Positions 11,641-24,159 of a stretch of 64,000 nucleotides of DNA are shown piece after piece. The position numbers were made by a program, and so were the translations under genes. The stretch's first letter is position 1; every line of letters begins with the position of its first letter. Location of the stretch: positions 712,123 to 776,122 of the forward strand of contig JAJEKB010021185.1 in NCBI GenBank assembly GCA_022393335.1, in the 5' to 3' direction. The DNA comes from Macrotrachela quadricornifera (Eukaryota > Rotifera > Eurotatoria > Philodinida > Philodinidae). A model generated the notes under the pieces. The model ran no database searches. It was given only the letters and a program-made list of their open reading frames with translations, and was not told the DNA's origin.

Positions 11641-14600
11641 TCGCACCAGTAGAAAACAGAAAAAGATAGTTATTTGATACACGACCACACGACCAATAAA
11701 TAATTTATACTAAGATTCTGTTCAAATATTTTCCTCGATTCAAAGCAAAAATTTGAAGTTGGTTGCCAGAACGACGAACACACTACAAAGAAATAATTCA
11801 TACCAACATTCTATTCAAATATTTTCTCAGTGCAAAGCAAAAATTTGGTGCCGTTTATATGATTGGTAGACACACACCATATGAACACTTCGTAGCTAAG
11901 GCAGAATTCTGTTGCAATATTTTGCTCACCTTAGAGAAAAATCTGCAGTCTCTTATATGATCGGAGAACATACGGCAAATGAATAAATCAAACAAAGCCT
12001 CGATTCAAATATTTTTCTCAATTTGAAGCAACGATTTAGAGCTGATCATAAGATCGATTAGTACATGAGAAATGTACAGTTTAAACAAAGCTCATATTCA
12101 AATAGTTTTCTCAATTCGACGAAACGATTCGAAGTTCATTACATGAACGACGAACACAAGACAAATGAATAATTCATAGCAAAATTCTATTACAATATTC
12201 AGCACATTTCAAAATAAAGATTTGGAGTTTACTACATGACGATGAATACACCGAAAAAGAACATTTCAAACAAACATCCTATTCAAATACGTTGCTCAAT
12301 TCGAAACAAAGATTTAAAGTTCATTACAAGATCGACAAAAACACCTCAAATGAATATTTCATAGTAAGATTTTATTCCAATATTCTGATCAATTCGAAGC
12401 AAAGATATCAAATTGATTACAAGATCAATGAACAGATAACAAATGAATAATTCATACCAAGATCCTATTTAGATATTTTGCTCAATTTGAAGCAAAGATT
12501 TCCACTTGTTTATAAAATCGTCAAATAGATCACAAATAATTACTTCATAGCAAAATTCAATTCAAACAATTGGCTGTGTTCGGAGCCAAGATTCTCAGCA
12601 TCTCACAAGATACACGAATATAGACGAAATGAAGAGTTCCTACGAAGATGCTATTTATATATTCTCCTGAATCCGAAGCAAAGATTTAAGTTGATTACAT
12701 GATCGACGAACACGTGAAGAATGAATTTTTCAAACAAAACTCCAATTCGAATACTGTGCTCAATTCGAAGCAAGCATTAGAGTATATCAGAAGATGCACG
12801 AACACGCTCTCAATGAATCCTTCGCAAGAGGACTCTTTTCAAATATTTTGCTAAATTTGGCGGAAATTTTTCGAATTCTTTACATGATTGGCAAACACAC
12901 AATAAATGAATAGTTCAAACAAACGTTCTATTCAATAGTTTTCTTGAAATCGAATAAAAAGTTGGGAGCTGCTCACGTTCTCAACGGATATACGACAATT
13001 GAATAAATGATACGAATATTCTTTTCACATATTTTGTCCACTTCAAAGGAAAGATTTGAAATTTATCACATGATCGACAAATACCGGATAAATGAATACT
13101 TCAAACAAAGATCCTATTAAAATATTATGCTCAAATCGAAGCAAAACTTGGAGCTGCTTGCATGATTCACGAGTACTCGACAAATGAAGAAATCATAGAA
13201 AGATTCTATTCAAACACTTTTCTTAACTGCAAGGAAAGAATGACAGTTGATTAAAGTGTCGACGAATACATAACTAAATAATCATTCATATCAAGATTCT
13301 ATTCAGAGTGCATTCTGAATTCGACGCAAACATTTGCAGCTAATTACATGAACGCCGAGCATACAGCCAATGAATCATTTATAGCAAGGTTCAATTCAAA
13401 TATTTATGCCAATTAGAAGCAACGGTTTCGAGTAGATTATAAAAATGACGAGCATATCGCAAATAAATATTACATACCAAGATTCTAATGAGATATATTG
13501 GTCAAATAGGAGCAAAAATTTGGGATTGAATACAAGATCGACAAACATATAGCAATTGAACAATGTATATAACGATGGTATTAAAATATTTTCTCAATTC
13601 GAAGCAAAGAGTTCGAAGCGATTGCATGCTGGACTAACTCACCAAAAACGAATAATTTATAGAAAGATTCAATTCAAATATTTTTCTCAGTCCATAGCAA
13701 AGATTTCCAGTTTATTACATATTGACGAACACACGATCAATGAATCAATCGTAGTAAGCCTCCTCTCAAATATTTTCGCGAATTTGAAGAAAAGATTTCG
13801 AGTGGATTACATGGTTGCCGAACACGAGATAAATGAATAAATCATATCAAGATTCTTTCAAAATATTTTGTTCAATTTAAAGGAGTGATTTGGACTTGAT
13901 TACAAGAACGACGGACACACAACAAATGAATAATTCATACGAGAATTCTATTCAAATATCTTGCTCATTTAGAAGAAACGATTTTGAGTTGATCACTTTA
14001 GCGAGGAAGTCACGACAAATAACTAATTCATATAAAGATTCTATTTAAAAAGTTTAGTGAATGATATGCAAAGATTTGGAGTTGATTACATGATCGACGA
14101 ACACACGACACATAAATGGTTGTAACAACCATCCTATTTTAATTTTTCCTGAATTGAAGGGAAAGGTTTGGAGTCGATTTCGTGATCGACGAACGCATGA
14201 AAAATAAATTATTTAGAACAAGTTTCTAGTCAATGATATTAGTCAATTCGAAGCAAAGATTTGGAGTCGATTACATGATCGATGAACGCCTGAGAAATGA
14301 ATAATGCATATTAAGATTCTTTTAAAATATTTTGCTGCATTTGAATCAAGGATTTAGAGTCCATTACATGGTCGACGAACATACAACAAAATGAATAGTT
14401 TATATAAGGGCTCTATTCAAATACTTTTTGCTCATTTCGAAAGAAAACGATTTTCAGTTCATTATAAGATTGACGATCACGTCACAAATGAATAGTTCGC
14501 ACCAACATCCTTACCCTCTAATAGATTCCTTAATTTGAAGGAGAGATTTCGAGTTACACTATGGACAAACACACGAGAAATGAACAATTCGTATCAACTT

Positions 14601-15145
14601 TCTGTTGCGATATTTTGCGCGATTCGAATCTAAGATATGCAGTTGATTAAATGGTCGACTAACACATAGCAAAGAAATATTTCATACTACGATTCTATTC
14701 AAATATTTCGCTGAGTTCGATGATAAGACTTCGAGTTGATCGGAAGATCGACAAACGGACAGGAAGTGAATAATTTTTAGGAAGATTATACTCAAAGATT
14801 TTGCTACATTCGATGTACAGATATGGAGTTAACCGCCAGGTCAACAATCATATCACAAACAAATAGTTTATATAAAGATTGTATTTAAGAATTTCGCTCT
14901 ATTCGAGTCAAAGATTTGCACTTAATGACATGATCGACGAATACACGACAACGGAATAATTAATATCAAGTTTCTATTCAAATATTTTGTTCAATTCAAA
15001 GTAAAGATTCAATGTTGATTACAAGATTCGCGAACACACCACAAGCGAATAAGTCTGACCACGATTGTATCCAAATATTTTGCTTAACTATAAGGAAAGT
15101 TTTGAAGTTGTTTACAGCATCGATGCACACAAGAGAAAGAGATAA

Positions 15146-15890
15146 CTCAAACAAAGAGCCTGTTTAAATGTGTTGGTGACTTGGCCAGAAATTTTTGTTG
15201 TTAGCTTGATAATCGAAGATCCCTCGACAAATGAATTATGCAAACAATGGTTATATTCAAAAATTTACCTCACATAGAGGAAAATTTTGAGTTTTGCGGA
15301 CAAGAACCACAGATACAAGATAAGTGAATATACCTAATCATGATTCTATTTATATGCGTTACTTACTTGGAAAAAAGAGCACTAAAGTTTATAGTACGAT
15401 CGTAGATCACATGGCAAATGGATAATTCGTACTAAAACTCTATTGAATTACTATCTTCACTTGAAAATCAAATTTGGTTTGATAACATGATCAGACATCA
15501 TACATGAAATGAATAGTCTGAATCATTGTTTTGTTAAAATATTTTGCTCGTTCTTAGAAAAGCATTAGCATTATCAGCATGACTGAAGATCACTGGTCAG
15601 ATGAATAACTGTGAGTAAAGTCCTTTTTGAATATTTTGCTCGCTTCAATAAAAGACATGAATGACTATATATTCGATGAGTATACTGCAATTGAATAAAT
15701 CACAGTAAAAGTCGATCTGAATATCTCGCTTACTTTGGAGAAAAATTTGGATTTTGCCAAATGATCGACGATTATATGGCAAATGGATAATACAAACAAA
15801 GACTCTATTCAAATGTTATGATAAGTTGTAAGAAAGACATCGGAACTGACAACAGGAGTGAGCATCATATATCAAATGAAAATTTATGAG
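15146..15890. repeat. Higher-order block, copy 2, inside the 93-bp satellite
   Basis: Partner of the block at 10880-11640, offset by about 4.27 kb. Shared diagnostic words include GCATGACTGAAGATC and TTTTGTTAAA(A/G)TATTTT. This points to a multi-unit duplication within the array. Confidence 0.65.
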
Positions 15891-16665
15891 GAGAATTCCT
15901 TCGAATATGTTGCTCGCTTCGAAAAAGGCGATAGTTGGCTGTATGATCGATGATTACACTGTGAATGAATAATTTAAACGAGGATTATATTTACATATTT
16001 TGCTCAATTCGTAGGAAAAATCTGAAGTTAATTATATGATCGGTGAACAAATGACAAAGGAATAATTTATACCAAGATTCTATTCTAATGTTTTGCTCAA
16101 TTCGGAGCAAAGACCTGGAGTTATTTACTACATCGACCAACACACGACGAATGATTTATTCAAACGCAGAGGATTGTATTAAACTATTTTGCGCAATTTG
16201 AAGCAAAAATTGGAGTTAATTACACGATCGACGAATATACGGTAAATGAGCAATTCATATCAAGACTCTATCCAAAGATTTTGTTCAATTTGAAACGAAG
16301 TTTTGTAAGTGATTATAAGATCGATGAACACATGACAAATGAATTATTCAAACGCAAAGGATTCTATTCAAATATTTTGCTGAATACGAAACAAAGATTG
16401 ACATTGATTACAAGATCGACGAACAGGCGTGAAATATATAGTTCGTACGAAGATTGAAGTCAAATATTTTGCTGAATTCGAAGCAAAGATTTGAAGTCGA
16501 TTTGAAGATTGAAGAATACACGGCAGATGAACAATTCGAACAAAACTTCGATTCAAATATTTTGGACACTTTAAAGCCAACTTTTAGAGGCGGTGATAGA
16601 GATGTAAATCACATCGCAAATGAACATTTCGTAGCTTGAGGGTCTTATTCGAATACTCCGCTGTT

Positions 16666-18004
16666 TGGTATATGTGGCATGTGTGCTTTCCTCAGAAATA
16701 AAAGTCGTGCGCATCTTGATTCACCATCGCTGTCCATGGCACGTAGATTATTGTTACCAACACCAAGATCACGATCAAACAAACCATTTGGTTAATCTTC
16801 GGCATTATCATTTATTGGTGTGCGACACTTGAGAAAATATTGGTAGATAAATATGAGCAAGTATGTTAATGGTATGATTCTACAGTTTTACTTTGGCGTT
16901 ATATATACATCGTTCGCTGGGCCAGGAGAAATTCATGAGAAAATGCTTTTTGCTCGCGCAGAAGAGAAAGAGAGACAAATTCGTTCTGTTCTCGTAGGCA
17001 TACATGTGTATCGTCATCATTCTAGAAAAAAAGACACCTGTATATTTCAGTCATGATGTGTCGATATGCCTCTGAAAATTTGAATCATACAAAAGTGCAC
17101 TGGCAGCAAACTTTTTCTCCTTTTTCTCTTTTTTTCATGCAACTATCAATACGAAAAAGTCCTTGAATCAGTAAATGTGCCTCTATCACATTTATGTAGC
17201 CACAGGACATTTCTCCATCTTGATTTCATACCATTAATCATGCACAGAAATAAATGCACAGTAAGGTCTTTGTTCCAACAGGTAAACATAGGAGTTATTC
17301 GGTCTGAGACGCTTGAGGATGTGAGAAAGCTACCATGATCGCGACTTCGACCGGGCAACGGATCTCACCAGCTGACTTTAATACTATTGCTTCAGTATCC
17401 TTTCCTCGTGCACAACATTTCCTTCTGAAACGTTGTAATTGTCAGTTAGGATGAGATTTATTTAGTTTCTGTTTAACTATTTGTTGTTGTGGTTTATTAA
17501 CAATTATGATCGGCAAACTATGCAACAGATCTAATATTCAGGGGAAAGAACAAAATTGATTAATAGAGACATATTAAGAGAGAATCTGCCAGACCACCGA
17601 CCTAGCTGGCCGGAGCAAATTTTTTTTATTTTCGACTTAAATATTTCAAAAGAAAGCCAATGGTTTGAAACCTCTAAATCCAAAATGTTAGGCTTTTCTG
17701 GCCTGTTTTTAAAAAAGTACGAAAACTCATATTGTGCCTACGTTCGAGTTTATGCTAAAAAATTTATTTTTTTCACAGTTTATAGTTTTTTCGTGTTTTA
17801 CGATTTTCTCTATTACGGTTCGACCATATGAGTCGTGTAATATCTCAAAAGGTAGGATAATGTTTGCTCTACAAAAATAAGCTATGTCTGGAGTTCTCAA
17901 ATGCACTGTGAGATTTGACAAGAATCATGACAATTATGACAGGTGACAAAAAACTTTTTTCATTGTCAGCAAGTTTATCGATTTTGTTCATCACAGACAT
18001 GCTG
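16666..18004. other. Intergenic between satellite and RSS-like element
   Basis: Several short open frames occur but none shows a recognisable domain, and their composition matches the surrounding non-coding DNA. Confidence 0.4.
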
Positions 18005-19288
18005 CACAGTGGGGAACTTTCGCATACCAGGCGGACATGTAACGTTTTTGCTTGAAAATGGATTTGCATAGCTTAGAAGTAGCCATACATCACTTAGAAT
18101 ATCATCCTAAACAAAATAAACCATTTTTTGAAAAAACAAATTTTTGCTCAAAAAAAGCCTGTGGCGGGCCTCAGCCACATTTCTCGAAACAATTTTTTTA
18201 TTAGAAAATATATCGTTTTGTACACCATTCGATGCGATTTTACGTGCCAATTCCGAATATCACCTTGGTTTTTTGCTAAGACGCTTATTTAAGGAAAAAA
18301 AACACAGATGACTTTTTTTCTAAGCTTTCCCTGCATAAAGGTCAAAACTTTTTTTTCAGAAAACTGCTTTTATTGTATATATGATTCGACGCAGCTAGAC
18401 GAGCTGGTTCCGAATATCACTTTAGTTTTGCACCAAAATGATGCCTTGTTTCAAAAAAATAGGGATGCAGGGGCAAAAACCTCATTTTTTAGGAGACTCA
18501 TAGCACCGGTTAAACTCATCACCGCAAAGTTGCGCTATGGCCAACGATGAATCAGACATGGAAGAATAATTACTGAAAGTTTGAGATCGATCGCACTTAA
18601 ACTCTTTGTAGGGTTTTAAAAATACGGAAAGGATGTTTTTCAAAAGTTTGTCGGACCCAGGAACCAACTTTTTTTTTGAAAAATACTATTTGTTATATAT
18701 GATTCGATGCAGTTTCGTGAGCTGATTCCGAATATCACGTTGGTTTTGCGTCAAAATATTCTCATTTTCTCAAAATTAGCCATTCCTGGGCAGAAACCTG
18801 AGTTTTTGTGAGGCCCCTAGCTCGGCCTGTGTTCACTAATGCAACATTGCGCTATGGTCAATGATAAATCATCCAAAGAAGAATGGATGGTAAACATTTG
18901 TGCTCAATCGGGCGAAAATTCTTTGTAGCGTTCACAAAACACGGTCTGACCTGTTTTTTGACGTAGTATGGGTCCAATAATAATTTTTTTTCTATCCCAT
19001 TTCTGGTTCAATCGAAATAATTTTTTCATGCAATATAGCTTATGTGTCAATCATTCCTTTCAGATAGTTTTTCTTTTTAAAATGTTTTGAGAAGTTCAGA
19101 AAAAGAATGGTTTCCGTATAATTATCGATTTATGAACAATTTTTGAGAATGAGCATTTTTAGGGGTATGACTTGATTTCTGGAAATTTAGTTTTAGGGTA
19201 AGATAGACTGACCATAGACGTATTCATTCCAATATTTGAACTTTGGAAAATAGAGATATCGGTCATGTCCGCCTGGTTCCCCACTGTG
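18005..19288. mobile_element. Non-autonomous DNA transposon with RSS-like CACAGTG termini (Transib-like?)
   Basis: The left end reads CACAGTGGGGAAC and the right end, in reverse complement, reads the same 13 bases. A second shared block, CCAGGCGGACATG, lies 15 bases after the heptamer on the left (18027-18039) and 5 bases after it on the right (19264-19276). The element is flanked by a perfect 5-bp direct repeat, TGCTG (18000-18004 and 19289-19293). CACAGTG is identical to the V(D)J recombination-signal heptamer, and Transib/RAG-type transposons start with CAC and make 5-bp duplications. Assignment to that group is inference. No transposase is encoded; the interior is tandem repeats, so it must be mobilised in trans. 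Confidence 0.75.
18227..19000. repeat. Internal tandem repeat of the RSS-like element, about 318-bp unit
   Basis: Three copies start near 18227 (truncated), 18383 and 18701. Each has ATTCGA(C/T)GC followed by a TTCCGAATATCAC core, and the two full copies also contain GCGCTATGG. They fill most of the transposon interior and are not coding. Confidence 0.65.
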
Positions 19289-19530
19289 TGCTGCCTCAAA
19301 AAAGTTCATACAGATTCTGAAAGCCCGTGAAGAACTGCATCGTTTGACATGTAATTCAAAATGAAAAAAATAATAGAAAAAATGTTGTTAGGGACCAAAC
19401 TTGCTCGATCACTAGTGTCAACAAAACTTTTTAAGGCCATATTTGACTTGTATTCGTTCTACAACTCTAGAATCTTATAACGGAAACTGAAAAAGCGATA
19501 CAAGATCTGTATTCGACATTCATATCTAAT

Positions 19531-19640
19531 GAGGGAACCGCCCCAGGTCATAAAGCCCTTTAGGTCCCATTTTTTGACGGTAGGTAGACCTTAATGAGGT
19601 ATGAAAAACCTCAAGAGTACATAGGGGTCGATTCTACGGT
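19531..19640. repeat. Second arm fragment of the ACGAGGGAAC-end foldback family
   Basis: It starts GAGGGAACCGCCCCAGGTCA and runs through TTAATGAGGTATGAAAAACC. It is closely similar to the left arm of the element at 50834. No clear opposite arm was found downstream. Confidence 0.55.
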
Positions 19641-20027
19641 TTTGAGAATACATATAATAATCAGAGTACATGTAAGCGTCATGGAAGTATATGGGTACAG
19701 TAATACAGTGATAAGCAAGTTTCAACTGTTCTCGATAGTCTAAGAGAAGCCTGATTCATCCCTCATGTGAGAATTTTAAGCTTATTCTTATAATATGCTT
19801 TTTATTCTAAATTATCGCTGAATTCGAGTTATTTCGATTTTTTAAAAATATAATCAAAATAAAAAGCGCGGTTGTATCATCGAGTATCTATAAAAAAAGT
19901 ATGAATTGTATTAATAGAGAAAATCACTGAAAAACGTATCAATAAAAAGACAAAGTGATAAAAAATAATTACAGAAAAATAAAAATAAAAATATATTAAA
20001 ATTAAGAGTGAGTTTTAGAACTATCTC
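19641..20027. other. AT-rich flank of the hAT relic
   Basis: No gene seen. It may hold the 3' end of the hAT element, but I could not define a terminal inverted repeat. Confidence 0.35.
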
Positions 20028-22078
20028 TTATATTATGATCTGGTTTATACGTAACAAAACCAAGCTTCTAAATACTTCTTCATTCATAGATGTTCGTCTC
20101 GGTGACATAATAATAACACCTGCTTGACTAAAACCGCGTTCAATTGGAGCAGACGATGCTTGTACAGAGAATACTCGTTTTACTACATTTTTAAAACAAC
20201 ATAAATTCGAATTTTTCCAGTATGATGAAAACTTTGATCATATTGAATCATTAATGTATGCATTGATCTCATTTATAAAACTTGTGGTGGAATTAGGTGA
20301 TACAGAAAAGCCATCATCATACTGAAAAAGTTTTCTCTTCTTAATAATTGATGAATCAATTGATTGTGTTATATAACTATTCATCATGATTGTTGAAGAC
20401 GATAATGACTGTATATTATCCAATGATGTATCGATATTCTTTTCACACTCATCTAATATCATCTGAATCGAATACTGTCTCATTTGTGACTCAATTACTG
20501 GTTTATAATTCATTTGACTAAGTCAATAAAGTTTAAAACCAGGATCTAAGACAGTACAAACGAAATAAATTGGATCTGAGAAAGGATCATCCATATAAAC
20601 ACTCTCTTGAAATAAACGTTTAACAATACCAGAAAATCTTTTAATAACTGATTGTTCAAATTATATACACATCTTTTTCAGAAATGCAACATGTGGTTTT
20701 ATATTCTTCAAATGATCACTAACGTGTACCACCGATGGAACAACTAGACTAGCAGTAACAACTGATTCAGATTGAATATGAGAAGTTATTTCAGCAAATG
20801 GTTCTAAGATTTCCACTGCTTCTTGTAATACAATAAAATTATTGTTTGTTAAATTTCACTTCATTATCATCTAGAATATCAGTAATTTCATCAATGATGT
20901 TTTTGCTCAATGCAATAATTGATTTAATTAGAAGATATTCAGAACTCCAGCGTGTCATATTTGATCGGTTTATTGTTTTTCCAATATTATCTAAAAGATC
21001 AGCTATTCTAGTTGATTTGTGAGAACGTCGAGCTAACTTCATACATTTTGATAATGATTTAGATAGATAAGGCGTATCTTTTAATCCATCTCGAATAGCT
21101 AATTGAAGGCTGTGTGCAAAATATGATAATCTTTCTGCAGCATCATCACTTTTATCAAACAAGTCATTGTTGCTTTCACACCAATCTACCAATATCTATT
21201 CACTCAACATATTAAAACTATCATCATAATTAAACTTATTTGAATTATCATCATGTTGTTGATTGTTATCATTTTGTTGTTGATTATTATCATTTTCAAC
21301 AACGTGATCAACATCATTAACAATTAGACCAAATTTATACGCTTTTATCATTGAAGAAGCATTGTTCGTTATAATTCGATAAACTCTATCTTTAATCTAT
21401 TAGAAACAAAAGTCGTATCAGATTGAGTCATTAATATACAATATTGATTACCTTCAAATTATCAAGTATTTCTACGGTGACATGATGAATATTTTCTCCA
21501 GTATGTACTCCTTTCAAACGTACAAAATCCAGGAGAAGAGCATGTGAAACACAGTCCAAATCAAGAAAATGACTAGTGACACCAATAGAGGATCTTTCCC
21601 TCCTGTCTATCCAAACGTCTACCGCGATGCATAGATGATCAATATTAGCAAGTAAATTTTTTATTTTATCTTGAATATTAATAATTAAAAATGGCAATAA
21701 TGTTTTGGTGAAATGTTGCGAAGATGTTGGTTTCCATTTTGGCGCTAATGTTTTTAAGAACTTTCTAAAACCAGCATGTTCAACAATTGATGGTGGCAAA
21801 TTACACCTCACAATTAATTCTTCTAGAATAACTTGATTGATTTTCATGATGTTGCTTGTTAAATTTTCAGAAAAATCATTCGTATCGTTGTTAGATGGAA
21901 TAGGGTCAGTCAATTTTGCTTCTTCATATTGCGTACTATGTTTACGCTTAAGATGCTTATGAAAATTACCTGTTGATCCAATATTGTCAGAATAATTTTG
22001 TTCACAAAGTTTACATTGACCAGAAGTAGTATTATTTTCTGGAGAAGTGAACACAAAAAATTCTTTTAGAAAATTCAT
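20028..22078 (-). pseudogene. hAT-superfamily transposase, decayed
   Basis: The reading starts at 22078. A BED-type zinc finger (CKLCEQ..., ending HKHLKRKH) is followed by the first RNase-H block (AVDVWIDRR). An intron of about 55 bp with GTAATC donor and TAATAG acceptor (near 21400-21455) joins to KDRVYRIITNNASSMIKAY. Then come FAHSLQLAIRDGL, MTRWSSEYLL, VLDPGFKLY and, at the C-terminus, the hAT dimerisation signature SSAPIERGFSQAG with SPRRTSMNEEV. Four in-frame stops (about 21195, 20662, 20519 and 20235) and one frameshift near 20845 break it. The stop after VLDPGFKLY replaces what is usually Trp (TGG to TGA). The order of domains is complete, so this is a full-length element that decayed by point mutation. 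Confidence 0.85.
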
Positions 22079-23149
22079 ATGAAGAAAGGAGAATAGTGTA
22101 AGGTGTCTAACTCTAGATCATCGACTAGATGATAAGATGAGATGAATGTAGTTGTATATCACATACTTTATTTGAACTGAAATCGGCCTATTTATAGGTC
22201 GGAACGGTGACCGAATACATGAATACAAAAGAGAGAGAGAGTGATTACATGACCTGGAAAAGATAGTACGAATATAGTTATACTATGATTTAACCAAAGG
22301 TGAGGATCATAACACCACCTAACAATAGATCACAATTAGATGAAAGAAAATATCACTTTATGATATTGTAGTACAAATGATCGCCTTTTTATACACATTA
22401 GTTTAACCATTTACTAAATACACACGTGTACTAAATAAAAATTTTAAACGAATTTCGGGCTTCTACCGATTGTTCAAAACCTAAAACTCGTGTAGATGTA
22501 GTTTTTCATATATCCACTGTATTGCATCGAAATGAAAGATGATCAACTTAGAATTGATTGACATTTAAATAGACTGGCAGAATTTCCGAAGATTCTACAA
22601 ATTTTCGTCAAAACAGACTTGCATGCTCGCCGTGTTAAATTTTCAAAAAATTTTTAGTTACATATCGAAATAGATTTGATAGGCTGCTTATATAAGTTCA
22701 ATATTCTTAGAAAGAATTAATCATTTTAATCCTATTTTCAGAGAGGTTTAACATATAGCCAAGGTATCTATAATCAAACTTTAATATTAAAACCCTTCCA
22801 GTCAATATTTAAAAGCTTATACCGATGATTTGAAAATTCCTCGAAGAAGTAATATGTTCGTGCTTGTGGAGCCTCGGTTCGAGTTCATCTAGATTCTTCT
22901 AAAGGTTGTAGAGAATTTTACTAATCTATGATAGTGATCTGAATGAGTGGATATCATTCGTCATTTTGAAGAAACTCGAACGATGAAAATAGACAATTTT
23001 TACAAGCATCCTGCAATGATTTCACTAATATACGAAAGAAAAAAGTTGGATTAACATATTCTTACTTTCATTTAACTTTTGAGCAGAAGATCTCACAATG
23101 GTCCTGAAAATTTTATCAGAGATAGCCATCATTACGGACGACATACACT
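22079..23149. other. Non-coding stretch upstream of the hAT relic
   Basis: It contains ATGA-rich and GAGAGAGA tracts near 22080-22260. No gene recognised; probably partly the hAT 5' region. Confidence 0.35.
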
Positions 23150-23318
23150 ATTTATGCATCAAGTAAATATGCAAAATAATTACTTTTTTCATGCTTAAGT
23201 ACAAGTACAACTACAGGAGCAATATACTTGTGCAACGATAAGTAAAAGTACAAGTACATTTTTTTCAAGTACAAGTGAAATACTTTTACTTGCTGTACTT
23301 GTACTTGTCCTAGCTCTG
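23150..23318. repeat. AAGTAC-rich terminus, possibly hAT-type
   Basis: The word AAGTACAAGTA or its complement recurs many times. In reverse the segment starts CAGAGCTAGGACAAGTACAA at 23318. hAT elements often begin with CAG/TAG and carry short subterminal motif repeats, so this may be a hAT-type end. No target duplication was found. Confidence 0.35.
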
Positions 23319-23339
23319 ATCGGGATATTATTCGTAGTA

Positions 23340-23690
23340 TTTGTTGGAAGATTCTACCCATTTTGAGGACAAAAATCACCCATTGTGAGTTGTCTTGGCT
23401 GACAATTTCTTCGATTACTGTGATAATAACCTCGATTATAACGGTTATTATAATCGTAATATTGTTGTCGTCGTCGTTGTGGGCAATAATTAGAGTTACA
23501 ATAAGTTTGTCAATAAGAGCGATGACCAGTATTATTATAATATGCAGAACGAGAACGATAATTTTGATTATAATAATTTCGATAACTTCGTCGATTATTT
23601 TATCGATAATTCAGTCGATGACCTCCATTGTTATTAAACTGATTATTATTGTTGTTGTTGTTGAAACGATTGGCCCCCAAAACTGAGGGT
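23340..23690 (-). pseudogene. Asn/Tyr/Arg-rich coding relic
   Basis: On the minus strand one frame is rich in Asn, Tyr and Arg (for example NRYNRGYYHSNRRNCQ, then PRQLTMGDFCPQ), interrupted by at least two stops. Such a composition fits a nucleic-acid-binding tail of a retroelement protein, but the family is not identified. The plus-strand open frame here is an Ile-rich shadow of it. Confidence 0.3.
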
Positions 23691-24159
23691 GAGGATCCGA
23701 GAATTATATAGAAGAATATTCTACGACCATAGTTTCGGTCTTTATCAAGGGCCAATTCTTCAGGTAGGTTTTAGCACTGCATAATCTTTCATAGAATGAA
23801 ATTAAAAGTTCAAACGAATTTCCAATATTCACGCTATCAACGCTTAAACAAGCAGAGATTTCTTTTATACAACCTGTTGAGTGAGTATTATATTAGAGTA
23901 TTAACTACTCAAAGTAGCTCTCGTTCTGTTCGACTGTGACAAAATACGTACACGAACTGGATAATGTGTTTATTCTTAATTGAAAAAGATTCACTATTCA
24001 TGATTAACAATGGAGGAAAGAAAGAGAGAGACCTGTTTCAAATTTTTTTCAATTCTTTCTTTTTCAAAGCGCCTGTTGTTCGTGAAGATAACTTTTTTCA
24101 TTACGTTAGAAATTGAATTTAAAAATATTAATTAAATTACAGTAAGTCTGCGATATCTG

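Larger units (their letters stand above)
7645..16665. repeat. Degenerate satellite array, about 93-bp unit, about 9 kb
   Basis: Nearly a hundred tandem units share landmarks in fixed order: ATTCTATTCAAATATTTTGC, then TCAATTCGAAGCAAAGATTT, then GGAGTTGATTACATGATCGA, then CGAACACACGACAAATGAAT, then AATTCATACGAAG. One unit is about 93 bp. Copies differ by many substitutions and small indels, so the array is old. Short open frames on both strands are repeat shadows. No transposon ends were seen at either edge. Confidence 0.9.

Noticed and set aside
7825..16639. Many short open frames on both strands
   Set aside because: They all lie in the 93-bp satellite and translate the repeat unit.
18308..18667. 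Overlapping frames inside the RSS-like element
   Set aside because: They fall in the 318-bp tandem repeats and are not conserved between the repeat copies.
23363..23686. Ile-rich 107-codon frame on the plus strand
   Set aside because: It is the complement of an Asn/Tyr/Arg-rich minus-strand relic; the Ile-rich composition is a shadow.
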